DNA of 57,356 nt from Bacteroidota bacterium (GCA_023423835.1 JAFAEW010000126.1:1-57356), one strand, 5' to 3'; shown: positions 17,955 through 27,830, counted from the stretch's first letter. Notes: generated by a model from the sequence alone, not told the origin. A program made the numbers and translations.

Positions 17955-20867
17955 ATGAAACGGAATTTTATCTTTCTTCTGTTGGGCAGTTGCCTGTTTG
18001 CCGTCAACGCAATAGCCCAGAAATCTGTGGATGAGGGCGTATTGAGACAGTGGATTTCAACCAATGCGGTGAAACTAAACCTATCGGCAAATGATATTCA
18101 GAACACAAGGATCTCCAACTACTATTTCGACAAAAATGCAAACGCGGTAATTGCCTATTTGCAGCAAACCTTCAAAGGTGTTGACGTATACAACGCCATA
18201 ACCACCGTTGCTTTCAGAGATGGCAAAGCGATTTCGGTTGCTTCCTCCAGAATTCCCGGATTTGAAAAAAGGGTGAAAAATGAGATTGCCGTTCCCATTG
18301 TCAGCCCGGAAGAGGCCGTTAGAACCGCGGCTTCCAGTGTGCAGCTTACACTGATTCAGCCGGTTGGTGTTCCACTTGAAAAAGACGCTGTAAGAAAGGC
18401 ATACATTTTCGATAAACTCGGAATTGCATCCAACAACATCACTTCCGGTTTACTTTGGTCTCCGGATGAAACCACGGGAACCTTTCATTTGAGCTGGGAA
18501 GTATCTATTCATGCGCTGAAGAAAAATGACTTGTGGATGGTGAAAGTTGATGCATTGAACGGAAAAGTTTTGGTGAAAGATAACTTCACCGTCTCCTGCG
18601 TGATAGAAGCGAAACATCCGGTTACTACAGCCTGTATCACGAAAAAACACTATGCTGCTCCTGCATCTGTTACGGGAACCGGAATGCTTTCCTCCGCAAA
18701 ATACAATGTAATTCCTTATCCGTTTTCAGATCCCGATTTTGCGGCCCCAACGGTGGTTAGCAATCCATGGGAATTGTTTCCAAATACGGATGCCACTACT
18801 TTAAAATGGCATAATGATAACAATACACATGCATTTGACAGCACAAGAGGAAATAATGTTTTAGTACAGGAAGACAGAGACGGGAATAATGGATACGGTT
18901 ATGGCGCTCAAACCAGGGCCGCCTTTCCAAACCTCGATTTCAATTACACCTTTACCGATACCGCTGCCGTTGAATTTGGCAATAACCAGAAATTTTCAAT
19001 GACCAATTTGTTCTACTGGAACAATATGATACACGACATGTTGTATCAGTACGGCTTTGATGAAGTTGCCGGAAATTTCCAGGCTAATAATTTAAGCAGA
19101 GGCGGTTCAGGAAACGATTATGTTTTAGCAGATGCACAGGACGGCTCGGGACTCAACAACGCTAATTTCGCCACTCCGTCCGATGGGCAAAGTCCGAGAA
19201 TGCAGATGTTTCTGTTTTCGCACCAAGACCCTACATGCACGGTTAATGCTCCCGAAGATCTGCAGGGAACTACCACAGTGGCGGAAAGCGGATTCAGCAG
19301 TAACAATAAACTTGGAATGACAGGTCCTATAACCGGGGACGTGGTTTATTATATGGACAGCGCGAAAGATAAATCGCACTCTGCCTGCGTTGCCGCTTTT
19401 AATGCAAATGAGCTGAAGGGAAAGATCGCCTACATTATTCGCGGCGGATGTGATTTTGTTGTTAAAGTAAAAAATGCACAAAAAGCAGGTGCAATTGCAG
19501 CAATTGTGATGAACAATGTTGCCGGATCACCGATAACAATGGGTGGAACCGATAATTCCATCACCATTCCAGCAGTGATGATTTCACAGGATGACGGCTT
19601 CTATTTCATGGAACAACTTGATATGGGGGTGAAGGTGAATGTAACCTTAAAAGCAGGGGTTTATCGCGATGGATCAATGGATAACGGCATTGTAAGTCAC
19701 GAATATTTTCACGGCGTCTCCAACCGTTTGACCGGAGGACCGAAAAATGTTTCCTGTCTCAGAAACAAAGAACAGATGGGTGAAGGCTGGAGCGATTTCG
19801 GCGCTTTGATGATGACAACCGATTGGAGTAAAGCAAAGACGACAGACGGCACCAAACCGCGGGGAATGGGAAATTACGCCGTAGGAGCCGATACAAATGG
19901 AGCGGGCATCAGATGGTATCCTTATTCAACTGACATGTCTATCAATCCATGGGTTTATAAAGATGTAAAAGGAGCTAAGATCGACAGTGAGTCGCACAAT
20001 ATCGGAGAAGTATGGTGTGCAATTCTATGGGATATGACCTGGAATATCATCAACGCCGATGGAATCAATCCAACTTTCTGGGATGCCTCAAAACCCGGCG
20101 GAAATACCGTTGCCATGCAACTCGTAATGCAAGGAATGAAATTGCAGAAATGCAGTCCCGGATTCGTATCCGGCAGAGATGGAATACTGAAAGCCGATAC
20201 ACTTCTGTACGACGGAAAATACAGTCCGCTCATTTGGATGTCGTTTGCAAAAAGAGGCGTCGGATACAGTGCAAGTGAGGGATCCGAAAATATTCTCGGT
20301 GACCTTGTTGATGCCTATGACCTTCCGCCCGCTCTTCCTGCAATCTGGGATCAGTTTACGGCTGAAAAAGTAAACGTTTCAGGATTATTGAAATGGTCAA
20401 CACTGACTGAGCAAAACGTAGACCGCTACGCCATCGAAAGAAGTGAAGACGGCTCCAATTATATAGAAATCGGAAGTGTAAAAGCCAAAGGAAACAGTAC
20501 AGTTAAACAATCCTATAGCTTTACGGATTTGAAACCGATGAGCGGAAATAATGTGTACCGCATCCGGAGCGTTGACCACGATGGAAAATTCAGCTATTCC
20601 GAGGCACGTACCCTCAATTTCGGACTTATCAAAAATTCGATCTCCGTGTCACCAAATCCGGCGCACAACCTCGCTGTGATCAGTCTGAGAAATAATGTCA
20701 AACCATTGAAGGTTTTACTGTTCAACAGCATGGGACAGCAGTTAGGAAGCTACAATATGAACAATGAAAGTTTAACGATCGATGTAAGCAAATTAAATGC
20801 AGGCACCTATTTCATCAATATAAAAGGTGACAACATCAATCACAGGGAAAAGTTGATCGTTCAATAA
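17955..20867 (+). CDS. secreted M36 (fungalysin) metallopeptidase with PA domain and T9SS sorting tail
   Basis: 970 residues. Signal peptide (1-22, ending AIAQ), FTP-like propeptide (about 30-230), then the M36 peptidase with zinc motif HEYFH (His582, Glu583, His586) and third ligand Glu610 (GEGWSDF). A PA (protease-associated) domain is inserted before the HExxH, about 425-535 (GKIAYIIRGGCDFVVKVKNA). After the catalytic part come a beta-sandwich region (about 800-885) and a T9SS type A sorting domain (about 890-970, SVSPNPAHN, LFNSMGQQL, LNAGTYFINI). It should be exported by Sec and then by the type IX system, with the propeptide and tail removed, to act outside the cell on proteins. Followed by a strong terminator. 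Confidence 0.95.
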   Translation: MKRNFIFLLLGSCLFAVNAIAQKSVDEGVLRQWISTNAVKLNLSANDIQNTRISNYYFDKNANAVIAYLQQTFKGVDVYNAITTVAFRDGKAISVASSRIPGFEKRVKNEIAVPIVSPEEAVRTAASSVQLTLIQPVGVPLEKDAVRKAYIFDKLGIASNNITSGLLWSPDETTGTFHLSWEVSIHALKKNDLWMVKVDALNGKVLVKDNFTVSCVIEAKHPVTTACITKKHYAAPASVTGTGMLSSAKYNVIPYPFSDPDFAAPTVVSNPWELFPNTDATTLKWHNDNNTHAFDSTRGNNVLVQEDRDGNNGYGYGAQTRAAFPNLDFNYTFTDTAAVEFGNNQKFSMTNLFYWNNMIHDMLYQYGFDEVAGNFQANNLSRGGSGNDYVLADAQDGSGLNNANFATPSDGQSPRMQMFLFSHQDPTCTVNAPEDLQGTTTVAESGFSSNNKLGMTGPITGDVVYYMDSAKDKSHSACVAAFNANELKGKIAYIIRGGCDFVVKVKNAQKAGAIAAIVMNNVAGSPITMGGTDNSITIPAVMISQDDGFYFMEQLDMGVKVNVTLKAGVYRDGSMDNGIVSHEYFHGVSNRLTGGPKNVSCLRNKEQMGEGWSDFGALMMTTDWSKAKTTDGTKPRGMGNYAVGADTNGAGIRWYPYSTDMSINPWVYKDVKGAKIDSESHNIGEVWCAILWDMTWNIINADGINPTFWDASKPGGNTVAMQLVMQGMKLQKCSPGFVSGRDGILKADTLLYDGKYSPLIWMSFAKRGVGYSASEGSENILGDLVDAYDLPPALPAIWDQFTAEKVNVSGLLKWSTLTEQNVDRYAIERSEDGSNYIEIGSVKAKGNSTVKQSYSFTDLKPMSGNNVYRIRSVDHDGKFSYSEARTLNFGLIKNSISVSPNPAHNLAVISLRNNVKPLKVLLFNSMGQQLGSYNMNNESLTIDVSKLNAGTYFINIKGDNINHREKLIVQ

Positions 20868-20888
20868 AAGAGAATTATATCATTCATG

Positions 20889-20923
20889 CAAGCCGCCCTC
20901 GAGTTGAGGCGGCTTGTTTTTTT
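20889..20923 (+). terminator. rho-independent terminator of the M36 gene
   Basis: GC-rich 9-bp stem CAAGCCGCC (20889-20897) with GGCGGCTTG (20908-20916) followed by seven T residues (20917-20923), 22 bp after the stop codon. A textbook intrinsic terminator. Confidence 0.9.
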
Positions 20924-21068
20924 AAGAATTAACAATCGTCAGGTTTATAAAGAAACCGCCATAGAAACAGACAGGATATCCCTTGGGACAGGCAAGCTTG
21001 TCCGCTTCACGAAGAGGAGTTTTGCTGATTGAAAAAATATTATTTGCAACACTAGCGGGTGGCTATAA

Positions 21069-21098
21069 AAAAGGAGACTGCATTTGCAATCTCCTTTT
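21069..21098 (-). terminator. rho-independent terminator, downstream of the TIM-barrel-like lipoprotein
   Basis: 13-bp stem with one mismatch: AAAAGGAGACTGC (21069-21081) with GCAATCTCCTTTT (21086-21098), loop of four. On the minus strand it ends in a short T-run and lies 21 bp after the stop of the gene at 21119-22270; on the plus strand the T-run could also back up the M36 terminator. The 120 bases between the two terminators (20935-21055) show no gene or conserved RNA that I recognise. Confidence 0.75.
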
Positions 21099-21118
21099 CG
21101 TGTTATAAAATATTCCGG

Positions 21119-22270
21119 TCAGTTTCGGGCCTTATAATTTTCCAAAACCTTCTTCTTCAGACTTTCGATATTGCCGTCGAGTAGTTTGGCGTATTCACGA
21201 GGCCTTGTGGGAAGTTCGATATAGATCGCGCCATATTTAATTCCGTCTTCAATTGTAGCCCTGAGATCACCGCCGCCCCTTTCAGTGGTAGCTGTTTGAA
21301 AATAAACTTTCACTCCGTTGCTGTGCAGCTTTTTGAAATAGTTGAAAAGCGCATAACGTTCTCCTCCTTCCTCAAAATCCTCTCCGTGTCTGCCTTCTAC
21401 GGTTCTTAATCCATTATTTCCGATTACAGCACGATCGCCAAAAATGCTTATGAATTTATCGATAAAGGGAAATACGCCGGTTGCAGTTTCGTAGGAACGA
21501 CCTGATTTATCGAGATATTGGTAGGGTGAGAAAGCCACACTTATGAGCGTTTTCTTCCAGGGACGCATTGATTCAAAACTTTGATAAATAGCATTTGCGT
21601 CCTTTTCCTTTGTATATCCTTCCTTAAGGAGCATCTGTGCAGCCTTCATCCGTGCAGGCGCGTTGGAAAATGGCCGAATAAAGCTTTCTGCGCTTATTAT
21701 TCCTGTACCGCCATCAACAACTTCCCGCACCTCAGGTACATCGTCATAAATGGCGGCCAGCTTTGCCTGCACATCGGCAAAAGCCTGTATATATTCCGGC
21801 TCCCAGAATTTGGGGATCTTTTCGCCTTTTGCCGTAAAATAATTCTTGTTCATCAGCCAGTCAGGAGAGTTGATGCCGCAATACAAACGCAGTTTGATCG
21901 GCATTTCTACGCCGTATTTCTTTGTGAAATTTCTCGACCACTGAATGGCTTCATCGAGCTTATTGTTGCGAACAATAGGACCGTTTTCCCGGGTTTGAAT
22001 ATCCTTCCAGTTAAGCTGCACCACTACCCCATTGGTAATCTTCATCATCGCATCATCGCTTCCTCCTGTGACGTCAATGCGGTCGTAGCCACGGCAAATC
22101 AATCCCCTTAATGGCGGCTTTACTCCGGTTGCTACGGCACCCTGGTCTACGGTTGTTGCACTCACCGGTTGTGTTTCGTTCTGAGGTCTGCTATTCTGAC
22201 CGGTTCCCGATGGTTGCGTACTCATGCAGGAACTGATAAGAAACAAAAACAATAAAGATTTCATTTTCAT
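21119..22270 (-). CDS. lipoprotein with TIM-barrel glycoside-hydrolase-like domain, function unknown
   Basis: 383 residues. The signal sequence ends in a lipobox (LISSC, Cys15), followed by a Ser/Thr/Gln-rich spacer to about residue 50 and a single globular domain. Segments such as GLICRGYDRID, NGVVVQLNWKDIQTRENG, IKLRLYCGINSPDWL and KVYFQTATTERGGGDL look like the strand-loop pattern of glycoside-hydrolase TIM barrels (GH42/GH2-like clan), with Trp and acidic residues at strand ends. I cannot name a family or assign catalytic acids. The lipid anchor puts it on the periplasmic or outer face of a membrane. Monocistronic: hairpin after it, a 173-bp divergent gap before it. Confidence 0.75.
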   Translation of the reverse strand: MKMKSLLFLFLISSCMSTQPSGTGQNSRPQNETQPVSATTVDQGAVATGVKPPLRGLICRGYDRIDVTGGSDDAMMKITNGVVVQLNWKDIQTRENGPIVRNNKLDEAIQWSRNFTKKYGVEMPIKLRLYCGINSPDWLMNKNYFTAKGEKIPKFWEPEYIQAFADVQAKLAAIYDDVPEVREVVDGGTGIISAESFIRPFSNAPARMKAAQMLLKEGYTKEKDANAIYQSFESMRPWKKTLISVAFSPYQYLDKSGRSYETATGVFPFIDKFISIFGDRAVIGNNGLRTVEGRHGEDFEEGGERYALFNYFKKLHSNGVKVYFQTATTERGGGDLRATIEDGIKYGAIYIELPTRPREYAKLLDGNIESLKKKVLENYKARN

Positions 22271-22371
22271 TTAAATTAAAATTGGTTAATAATAATAACA
22301 ATAGTCGTGCTATTTTTTCGGTTTATTCAATTAAGAATAAAATTAATGTGTTCGATTGAAATCACCCTGCC

Positions 22372-22404
22372 TTTAGGTATAATCGCGGATGGGAAATAAA
22401 TTTG
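22372..22404 (+). promoter_or_regulatory. candidate promoter for the BamA-like gene
   Basis: TAAATTTG (22397-22404) matches the Bacteroidota -7 consensus TAnnTTTG. TTTA (22372-22375), one base off TTTG, lies 21 nt upstream at the right spacing for the -33 element. The gene ATG is 39 bp downstream. Confidence 0.4.
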
Positions 22405-22443
22405 GTTGAATGTTTGAAGTATGGCTTTTCATAATTATCAAAA

Positions 22444-24930
22444 ATGGCATTAAAGAGAATCGGTTTTCTGATGTTATTGTTTTCGCCGCTCCTGCTCAAG
22501 GCGCAGTTGCAAGCCGACAGCAGTTTGAAAGTGGCGGGAAGTGAATACCGGTTAACAGGCTTCCAACAGATGATAAAAGGAACGAACTACCGGAAAGAAT
22601 GGACACAACCGGTGAAAGTTGTACAGTTTTCCTTGAAACAAGCATCGCGAATTAAGCCGATTTTGAATGAACCGAAACGGAAGGTCTTATTTGCAGAAGT
22701 AAATGGACGCCGCTACATTTTGAAAACGCCCGATCGTTCTTTTCCAAAAGTTATTGACCTTGATATTAAAGGCACTTTTATTGAAAGCCTGCTGAATGAC
22801 AAGGTTTCTGCGTTTTATCCTTATGCGGAATCAGTGGTAAGTAGTCTGGCCGATGCAGCGCAACTTTTCAACACCGATTGCAAATATGCCTTCCTCTCAA
22901 ACAGCGCACTGCCCGACAGTCTGCAAAGAGATTTTTCAAACCGCATCTATGCAGTTGAATCTTTAAGGGATCAAAGTAATATTTCAGAATATTTGTCCAG
23001 TTATATAGAGACCGATTCACTGATAGCATTGAAATTAGACGGGTCGGATTTGCGCATTGATGAAAGAACTTACCTGCGTTCAAAAATATTCGACATCTGG
23101 GTAAATGACTGGAAAACGGAGGATGCACAGATCAAATGGATAAAAAAGCCGGGGTCAGATCTTCTCTCGCCGGTTTCGATAAACCGCGACCGGTCGTTCT
23201 TCTTCTATGATGGGGCAATATTTAAAATATTACTCGGAGTTGCACGGCTCAATTATATTCAGCCGTTTCAACCGGAGATTGATGAACAAAAAACCTTTCA
23301 GATTGCAGCCGAAAACAATGACCGCTTTTTCACAACAAGTCTCACGGAATCAGATTGGCTTCAGACAGGAAACGAACTACAGCAAGTGCTTACCGATGAA
23401 CGAATTGAAGCTTCCTTAAAAAATCTTCCATCTGAAATCTATCCACTATCCGCAAAAAAGTTATCTGAAAAACTGAGATCGCGGAGAAACAAAATTTCCG
23501 CTTTTACGGCAGACTATTACCATTATCTTTCAAAAGAAATAGACATTCCGGGTTCAATGAAAGATGAAACCTTCTTCATTGTGCAGTTGAACGATTCATC
23601 CACCACCGTACTTATCAAACAGCAGGACAGGATCGTGTTTCAGAATACTTTCAGCTCGCGGATCACAAAGCAACTCCGCGTTTATGGAATTGACGGTGAA
23701 AACAAATTTGAAGTGCATACAAGACCGGGAAATTCCACAGAGATTAAAATAATCGGAGGACGGGGATTGGATTCCGTAACGCATACCGGAAAAGGCAGTA
23801 TTACGGTATTTGATAACCGGGAAAATTTTCTGAATCTAAATTATCGTGACAAGAAGAAGCTGTCCAGCGATACGGCAATAAACCGTTTCAGCTATAAAGA
23901 ATTCTCTTACCGGAAAAGCGCGTTTATTCCTTCAGGATTTTATTCAAATGAAGACCAGCTTTACCTTTCGGCCGGATATCAGATAAGAAATTTTAAATGG
24001 AGAAGGTCGCCTTATGCTTCCAATCATCTGCTCGAATTGCATTATTCCCTGATGGATAACGGCTTTAGTGTCACCTACAAGGGAATTATCAACCAGCTTA
24101 TAGGCCGTGCAAATCTTGCGCTTCTCGCCAATTATGATCAGATCAGATGGACGCCATTTTTCGGACTCGGAAATGATGCAGAACAGAAAGATTTGCCTAT
24201 CGAATACTACCGTACGCGAACCAACGAATGGAACGTCTCCGCTATCATTTACCAAACCTTCGGGAAACACAATCTTTCGCTGGGCGCAAATTATCACTCC
24301 ATCAGAATATTGAAAGATGAAAACCGCTTTCTTTACAAAGAATTTGCGGGCAATGATCCTTCAGTGTTTCAACGAAAATATTGGGCAGGAGTGCGCTTAG
24401 AATACGGATACAAAATTGTCAATGATTCTATTGTTCCCACAAAAGGATTCATCGTACATGCTGCTGCTTCGGTGAATAAAAACATTCAACCCAACGGCGG
24501 ATATTTTCAGAACTATTCCTTGTCTTTGAGCGGCATTGTTCCTCTGACGAGCCGCCTTTCATTTGCAACTACTGCCGGATCAAATACGCTCACCGGAAAC
24601 GCCTACTTTTTCCAATATCCATTTATCGGAGGGCCTACTTTGAGAGGATACATCAGAAACCGTTTCTGGGGAAAAACGGTATATTATAATAACAACGATC
24701 TGCGTTACATAACCGATTTCAGGAGCAGGCTTTTTAACGGGAAAGCAGGCGCATTTCTGTTCTTTGACAACGGAAGGGTTTGGATGACGCAAAACAGATC
24801 AAACGAATTGCATTATGGCTATGGAATCGGTATTATCGCCGTTCCTTTTAATAAAATCCTGCTGAATTCCACATTGGGATTTTCAAAAGAAGGAACGGTG
24901 ATTCAGTTCAAAGCCATTCAGTATTTCTGA
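22444..24930 (+). CDS. BamA/TamA-like outer-membrane protein with N-terminal kinase-like region
   Basis: 828 residues. Signal peptide 1-20 (LLLKAQ). Residues about 25-370 match, from memory, the N-terminal part of a Bacteroidota BamA/TamA-related family: GTNYRKEWTQPV, RYILKTPDRSFPKV, DKVSAFYPYAES, then YLRSKIFDIWVNDW and SINRDRSFFF. In relatives the latter two read close to FDMLIGDWDRHEDQW and PRDRDQ, a HipA/CotH-like kinase arrangement; here DRHED is replaced by KTEDA. Residues about 480-828 form the 16-strand-type barrel with a surface-antigen end (GPTLRGYIRNRFWG, LFFDNGRVW, and a C-terminal aromatic). No POTRA repeats are recognised and no metallophosphoesterase domain is attached. Convergent with, and 5 bp from, the protease-propeller gene. 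Role unknown; outer-membrane assembly or surface export is possible. Confidence 0.82.
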   Translation: MALKRIGFLMLLFSPLLLKAQLQADSSLKVAGSEYRLTGFQQMIKGTNYRKEWTQPVKVVQFSLKQASRIKPILNEPKRKVLFAEVNGRRYILKTPDRSFPKVIDLDIKGTFIESLLNDKVSAFYPYAESVVSSLADAAQLFNTDCKYAFLSNSALPDSLQRDFSNRIYAVESLRDQSNISEYLSSYIETDSLIALKLDGSDLRIDERTYLRSKIFDIWVNDWKTEDAQIKWIKKPGSDLLSPVSINRDRSFFFYDGAIFKILLGVARLNYIQPFQPEIDEQKTFQIAAENNDRFFTTSLTESDWLQTGNELQQVLTDERIEASLKNLPSEIYPLSAKKLSEKLRSRRNKISAFTADYYHYLSKEIDIPGSMKDETFFIVQLNDSSTTVLIKQQDRIVFQNTFSSRITKQLRVYGIDGENKFEVHTRPGNSTEIKIIGGRGLDSVTHTGKGSITVFDNRENFLNLNYRDKKKLSSDTAINRFSYKEFSYRKSAFIPSGFYSNEDQLYLSAGYQIRNFKWRRSPYASNHLLELHYSLMDNGFSVTYKGIINQLIGRANLALLANYDQIRWTPFFGLGNDAEQKDLPIEYYRTRTNEWNVSAIIYQTFGKHNLSLGANYHSIRILKDENRFLYKEFAGNDPSVFQRKYWAGVRLEYGYKIVNDSIVPTKGFIVHAAASVNKNIQPNGGYFQNYSLSLSGIVPLTSRLSFATTAGSNTLTGNAYFFQYPFIGGPTLRGYIRNRFWGKTVYYNNNDLRYITDFRSRLFNGKAGAFLFFDNGRVWMTQNRSNELHYGYGIGIIAVPFNKILLNSTLGFSKEGTVIQFKAIQYF

Positions 24931-24935
24931 CGCTG

Positions 24936-27776
24936 TTAGCGCAAAATCGCCACCGGCAAAATGATTTCCCACTGATTCAAACCCGATGGCTGCACGTTTT
25001 TATTGAGCTTCCGGCTGTACCGGAACCCAAAACTCAGCGGATGCTGGTTCCACCATCTGGTATCGAAGTAGATTTCTGCGCCGGCAGAGGGAAAAAACAG
25101 TTTCTGACCCGTCCTTTTGCTTTTCACTTCTGAGTAGTCATAGAACAGGTTTGCCCGTAGGCGTTTGAAATAGACAATATTTCCGAAACCCCAATCGGGA
25201 TAAAAAAGCGGCAAATGATAGTTGGCGGAGGCCTTCCACATCTGCGGATAATTTACGGCTGCATATCCTCTCGAAAACGGAAAATCATTGGAGAAGCTGT
25301 AATTGTTCAACGTGTCGCGAAGCTGATAAGCGAAGTTTAAAACAAGCGAATGGGTTTTGATCACACCGGGAATATAAACAGAAGCTTTTCCTAAAAATTG
25401 AAAACCTTCATCCCCTGCGATGAGATTGCGGAAGCGGAGTTGAAGAGACTGCGCCCAGGCTGGAAAGATCTGCTGTTCGGCCGACTGCGCCTGAGAGGAA
25501 AATAATATCCGGCTATCGAGATAGTTAAACATTGCGTCTTCAAATTTCCCCCTTGCAAGTCCCGTCCAATGTTGTTTGATGAGATTATACGATGAGGAAA
25601 TATTCAGCGAACGGAAGTGATTTCCCATTGAGAAATTCAGCGGCAATGAAACGCCTGCAAACGCTTCTAATTCATTCAGATGATAAACATGATCTGCTGA
25701 TCTTGCAGTTCGATTCCAGGTTTGGCCAAGGCCGATAAACGGAATTACATAACTTCCTCCGAAGGTTCCGAAAACACCAATTCCGTGGGATTTCTCATTG
25801 TTATTATAAGTGTAGCTGATCTCGCTCTGTATGGTATTGAGAACATTGTTTCCATAGACGTTGAAAGAATAATCAGGATCATCAAAATAAGGGTACCAAC
25901 TATGGAAATTGAATGGATGAGAAGTCTTGGGATAGGAAGAAAGAGGATACTGCCCGTCTTTCACTTCCTTAAGAAAGTTGAACGAGTTTACCGGAAAGCT
26001 TTTAGACACAAAAAGCGGTTTCAATTCAGAAGGTTCGGTTTGCTCCCAAAGTGGTTTTGCTGTACCCAGGCGGTAACCATCTGCGGTAAAAGCGGAGAAT
26101 AGCAGTTCATCTTTCCCGGTCAGAACGGCCTGGTATAATCCGGTGGTGTGCGAAACCATGCGCAATAAGGCTTCCTTTTTTTCATCATACATCCAGATTT
26201 CATCACGCCCGTTATTTGTGCAACTGAAAACCAATCCATCTTCTACCACAACAGGAAATCCGGAAATTCGATTTGAATACGGCAATAAGACCTGGGATTC
26301 GGCCGTGTAGAGATCCTGTTTCATCAGGCGCATTTCACCGCTTTCAACCGATTGGAAATAGTAAACCGAAGAATCATTTTTAGAAAATTTGGGATAATAA
26401 ATCATTCCGTCGGAAGCCGTTTGAAACGTTTTCAGTTCTCTTCCATTCGCGTCAAGAAGAACAAGTTGAACCGGCTCTCCGGGAGCATTGTGAACAGCAA
26501 CAATCGTTGTGCCATCATGGGAAATATCAGGGGAAACGAATTTTGTTTTCGGTGCAATGAAACGCTCCTCACCGCTCTCCACGTCAACGACCACAAGCCG
26601 GCTGTAGGAAGATGCCCACCTTGCATTTGGTTCATAGGCCGAATAAATTATTTTGCCGTTGTTGAAGGAAAAATAATCGTCGATGCTGATATTTTTCTCT
26701 GCAATTTTTTCCTCCGAACCATCGGAACGAATTTTATGAAATGCAGGTATCTGCCTTTTCGAACTTTTCAACACAATGAGATCACCGCTTTCGGCTGCAT
26801 AAGGATACCGGTAATTGACAACATCGTTTTTCTTAACTTTCGTAAGCCAGGTAATTTTTTGCGGATCAACTTCTGATTTCCATTGATTATGGTAATAGGC
26901 GAAGGCCTCGTTTACAAACTCTGAAAACCGAAGGCCGCTGTACCGCTTTATTGCCCCCTGAAGCGGATAAATCAAAGGTTTAAATGCCGCTGCATCTTTG
27001 GTGACTTTTTCCCAGAAATCAGGTCCAAATTTTTCTCTCCCAAAGGTCGTGAGCAAATAGCCAAGTTCATAATGATCGGGTGTAAAATGGCGGAACGATC
27101 CGTTTCTCAATTGCTGATAACTGTAATTTTTTCCGTCAAAAAACAGGCTGCGGTAACCGTTAAAAAACGCCGGTAGTTTTCCACGTCCCTGAGGGCTGAG
27201 TAAGCTTTCATTATAGACAGCGTCGCCTTCAAAAAACCAATCCGGAACCGCAGCGGCGTTTGCGAGTGCCTGTCCATCCTGGCCAAACAAAGTTGCCATT
27301 ACGTTTGACAATCCGCTATTGAAAGCATTATATTGTTCTATATGTTTGAATTCGTGCAGACTGAGCGTTGCCGCCCATTCCTGCGATCCCAGTTGAAAGG
27401 CATTTTGTGGAGGAGAAAGAAAAAATTCACTTCTGAAAGGTCCAAGCTGCACGTAGCCGTTTGATTGCATTTGGTCGGCCCGTAATACCACATTAAAATT
27501 ACGGGGATGGGTGGCAAGAGGTTGCATGCTATCTTCCTGCAGCCGGGAAATGATTGTTGCAATTCGTTTTGCAGTGCTGCCGGTGTTTTGAGGAAATAAA
27601 ACCCTTCCGTTTTGCAGGTGCAACTGTTCCCATTTCTCATAGGACGGCGTTCCTCCAAACTGTTGTGAATATGTAGCTGACAACAGAAAGGAAAGAAAGA
27701 AGATCAGCAACACCGGCCGGATGTATTGATTCCACCAAAAAGAAGATAAACGCATAACATCGCTGCTTGCCATCAT
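24936..27776 (-). CDS. outer-membrane protein with N-terminal gluzincin protease, beta-propeller and C-terminal barrel
   Basis: 946 residues. Signal peptide within the first 38; an in-frame ATG at 27755 (MRLSSFWW) is the more usual-looking start. Residues about 50-310 resemble a peptidase-MA (gluzincin) domain: HEFKH at 141-145 fits the zinc motif HExxH, and PDWFFEGDA at 178-186 supplies the downstream Glu183. Residues about 315-610 carry repeated WD40/PD40-like strands (SPDISHDGTTIVAVHN, YPKFSKNDSSVYYFQS, LLFSAFTADGYRL), a TolB-like propeller. Residues about 640-946 read as outer-membrane strands ending in a polar/hydrophobic alternation. So a periplasmic or surface protease may be tethered to the outer membrane. 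Domain order is an inference from motifs, and the barrel is the least certain part. Confidence 0.8.
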   Translation of the reverse strand: MMASSDVMRLSSFWWNQYIRPVLLIFFLSFLLSATYSQQFGGTPSYEKWEQLHLQNGRVLFPQNTGSTAKRIATIISRLQEDSMQPLATHPRNFNVVLRADQMQSNGYVQLGPFRSEFFLSPPQNAFQLGSQEWAATLSLHEFKHIEQYNAFNSGLSNVMATLFGQDGQALANAAAVPDWFFEGDAVYNESLLSPQGRGKLPAFFNGYRSLFFDGKNYSYQQLRNGSFRHFTPDHYELGYLLTTFGREKFGPDFWEKVTKDAAAFKPLIYPLQGAIKRYSGLRFSEFVNEAFAYYHNQWKSEVDPQKITWLTKVKKNDVVNYRYPYAAESGDLIVLKSSKRQIPAFHKIRSDGSEEKIAEKNISIDDYFSFNNGKIIYSAYEPNARWASSYSRLVVVDVESGEERFIAPKTKFVSPDISHDGTTIVAVHNAPGEPVQLVLLDANGRELKTFQTASDGMIYYPKFSKNDSSVYYFQSVESGEMRLMKQDLYTAESQVLLPYSNRISGFPVVVEDGLVFSCTNNGRDEIWMYDEKKEALLRMVSHTTGLYQAVLTGKDELLFSAFTADGYRLGTAKPLWEQTEPSELKPLFVSKSFPVNSFNFLKEVKDGQYPLSSYPKTSHPFNFHSWYPYFDDPDYSFNVYGNNVLNTIQSEISYTYNNNEKSHGIGVFGTFGGSYVIPFIGLGQTWNRTARSADHVYHLNELEAFAGVSLPLNFSMGNHFRSLNISSSYNLIKQHWTGLARGKFEDAMFNYLDSRILFSSQAQSAEQQIFPAWAQSLQLRFRNLIAGDEGFQFLGKASVYIPGVIKTHSLVLNFAYQLRDTLNNYSFSNDFPFSRGYAAVNYPQMWKASANYHLPLFYPDWGFGNIVYFKRLRANLFYDYSEVKSKRTGQKLFFPSAGAEIYFDTRWWNQHPLSFGFRYSRKLNKNVQPSGLNQWEIILPVAILR

Positions 27777-27830
27777 AAAAATGCCGGTATGTGATGGATA
27801 CCGGCTATTGTCAAGTTTATTCTGTTGTTA

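Noticed and set aside
20935..21055. Possible small RNA in the gap between two terminators, with the palindrome CAAGCTTG
   Set aside because: No promoter, no conserved structure and only a 5-bp flanking stem; not enough to call.
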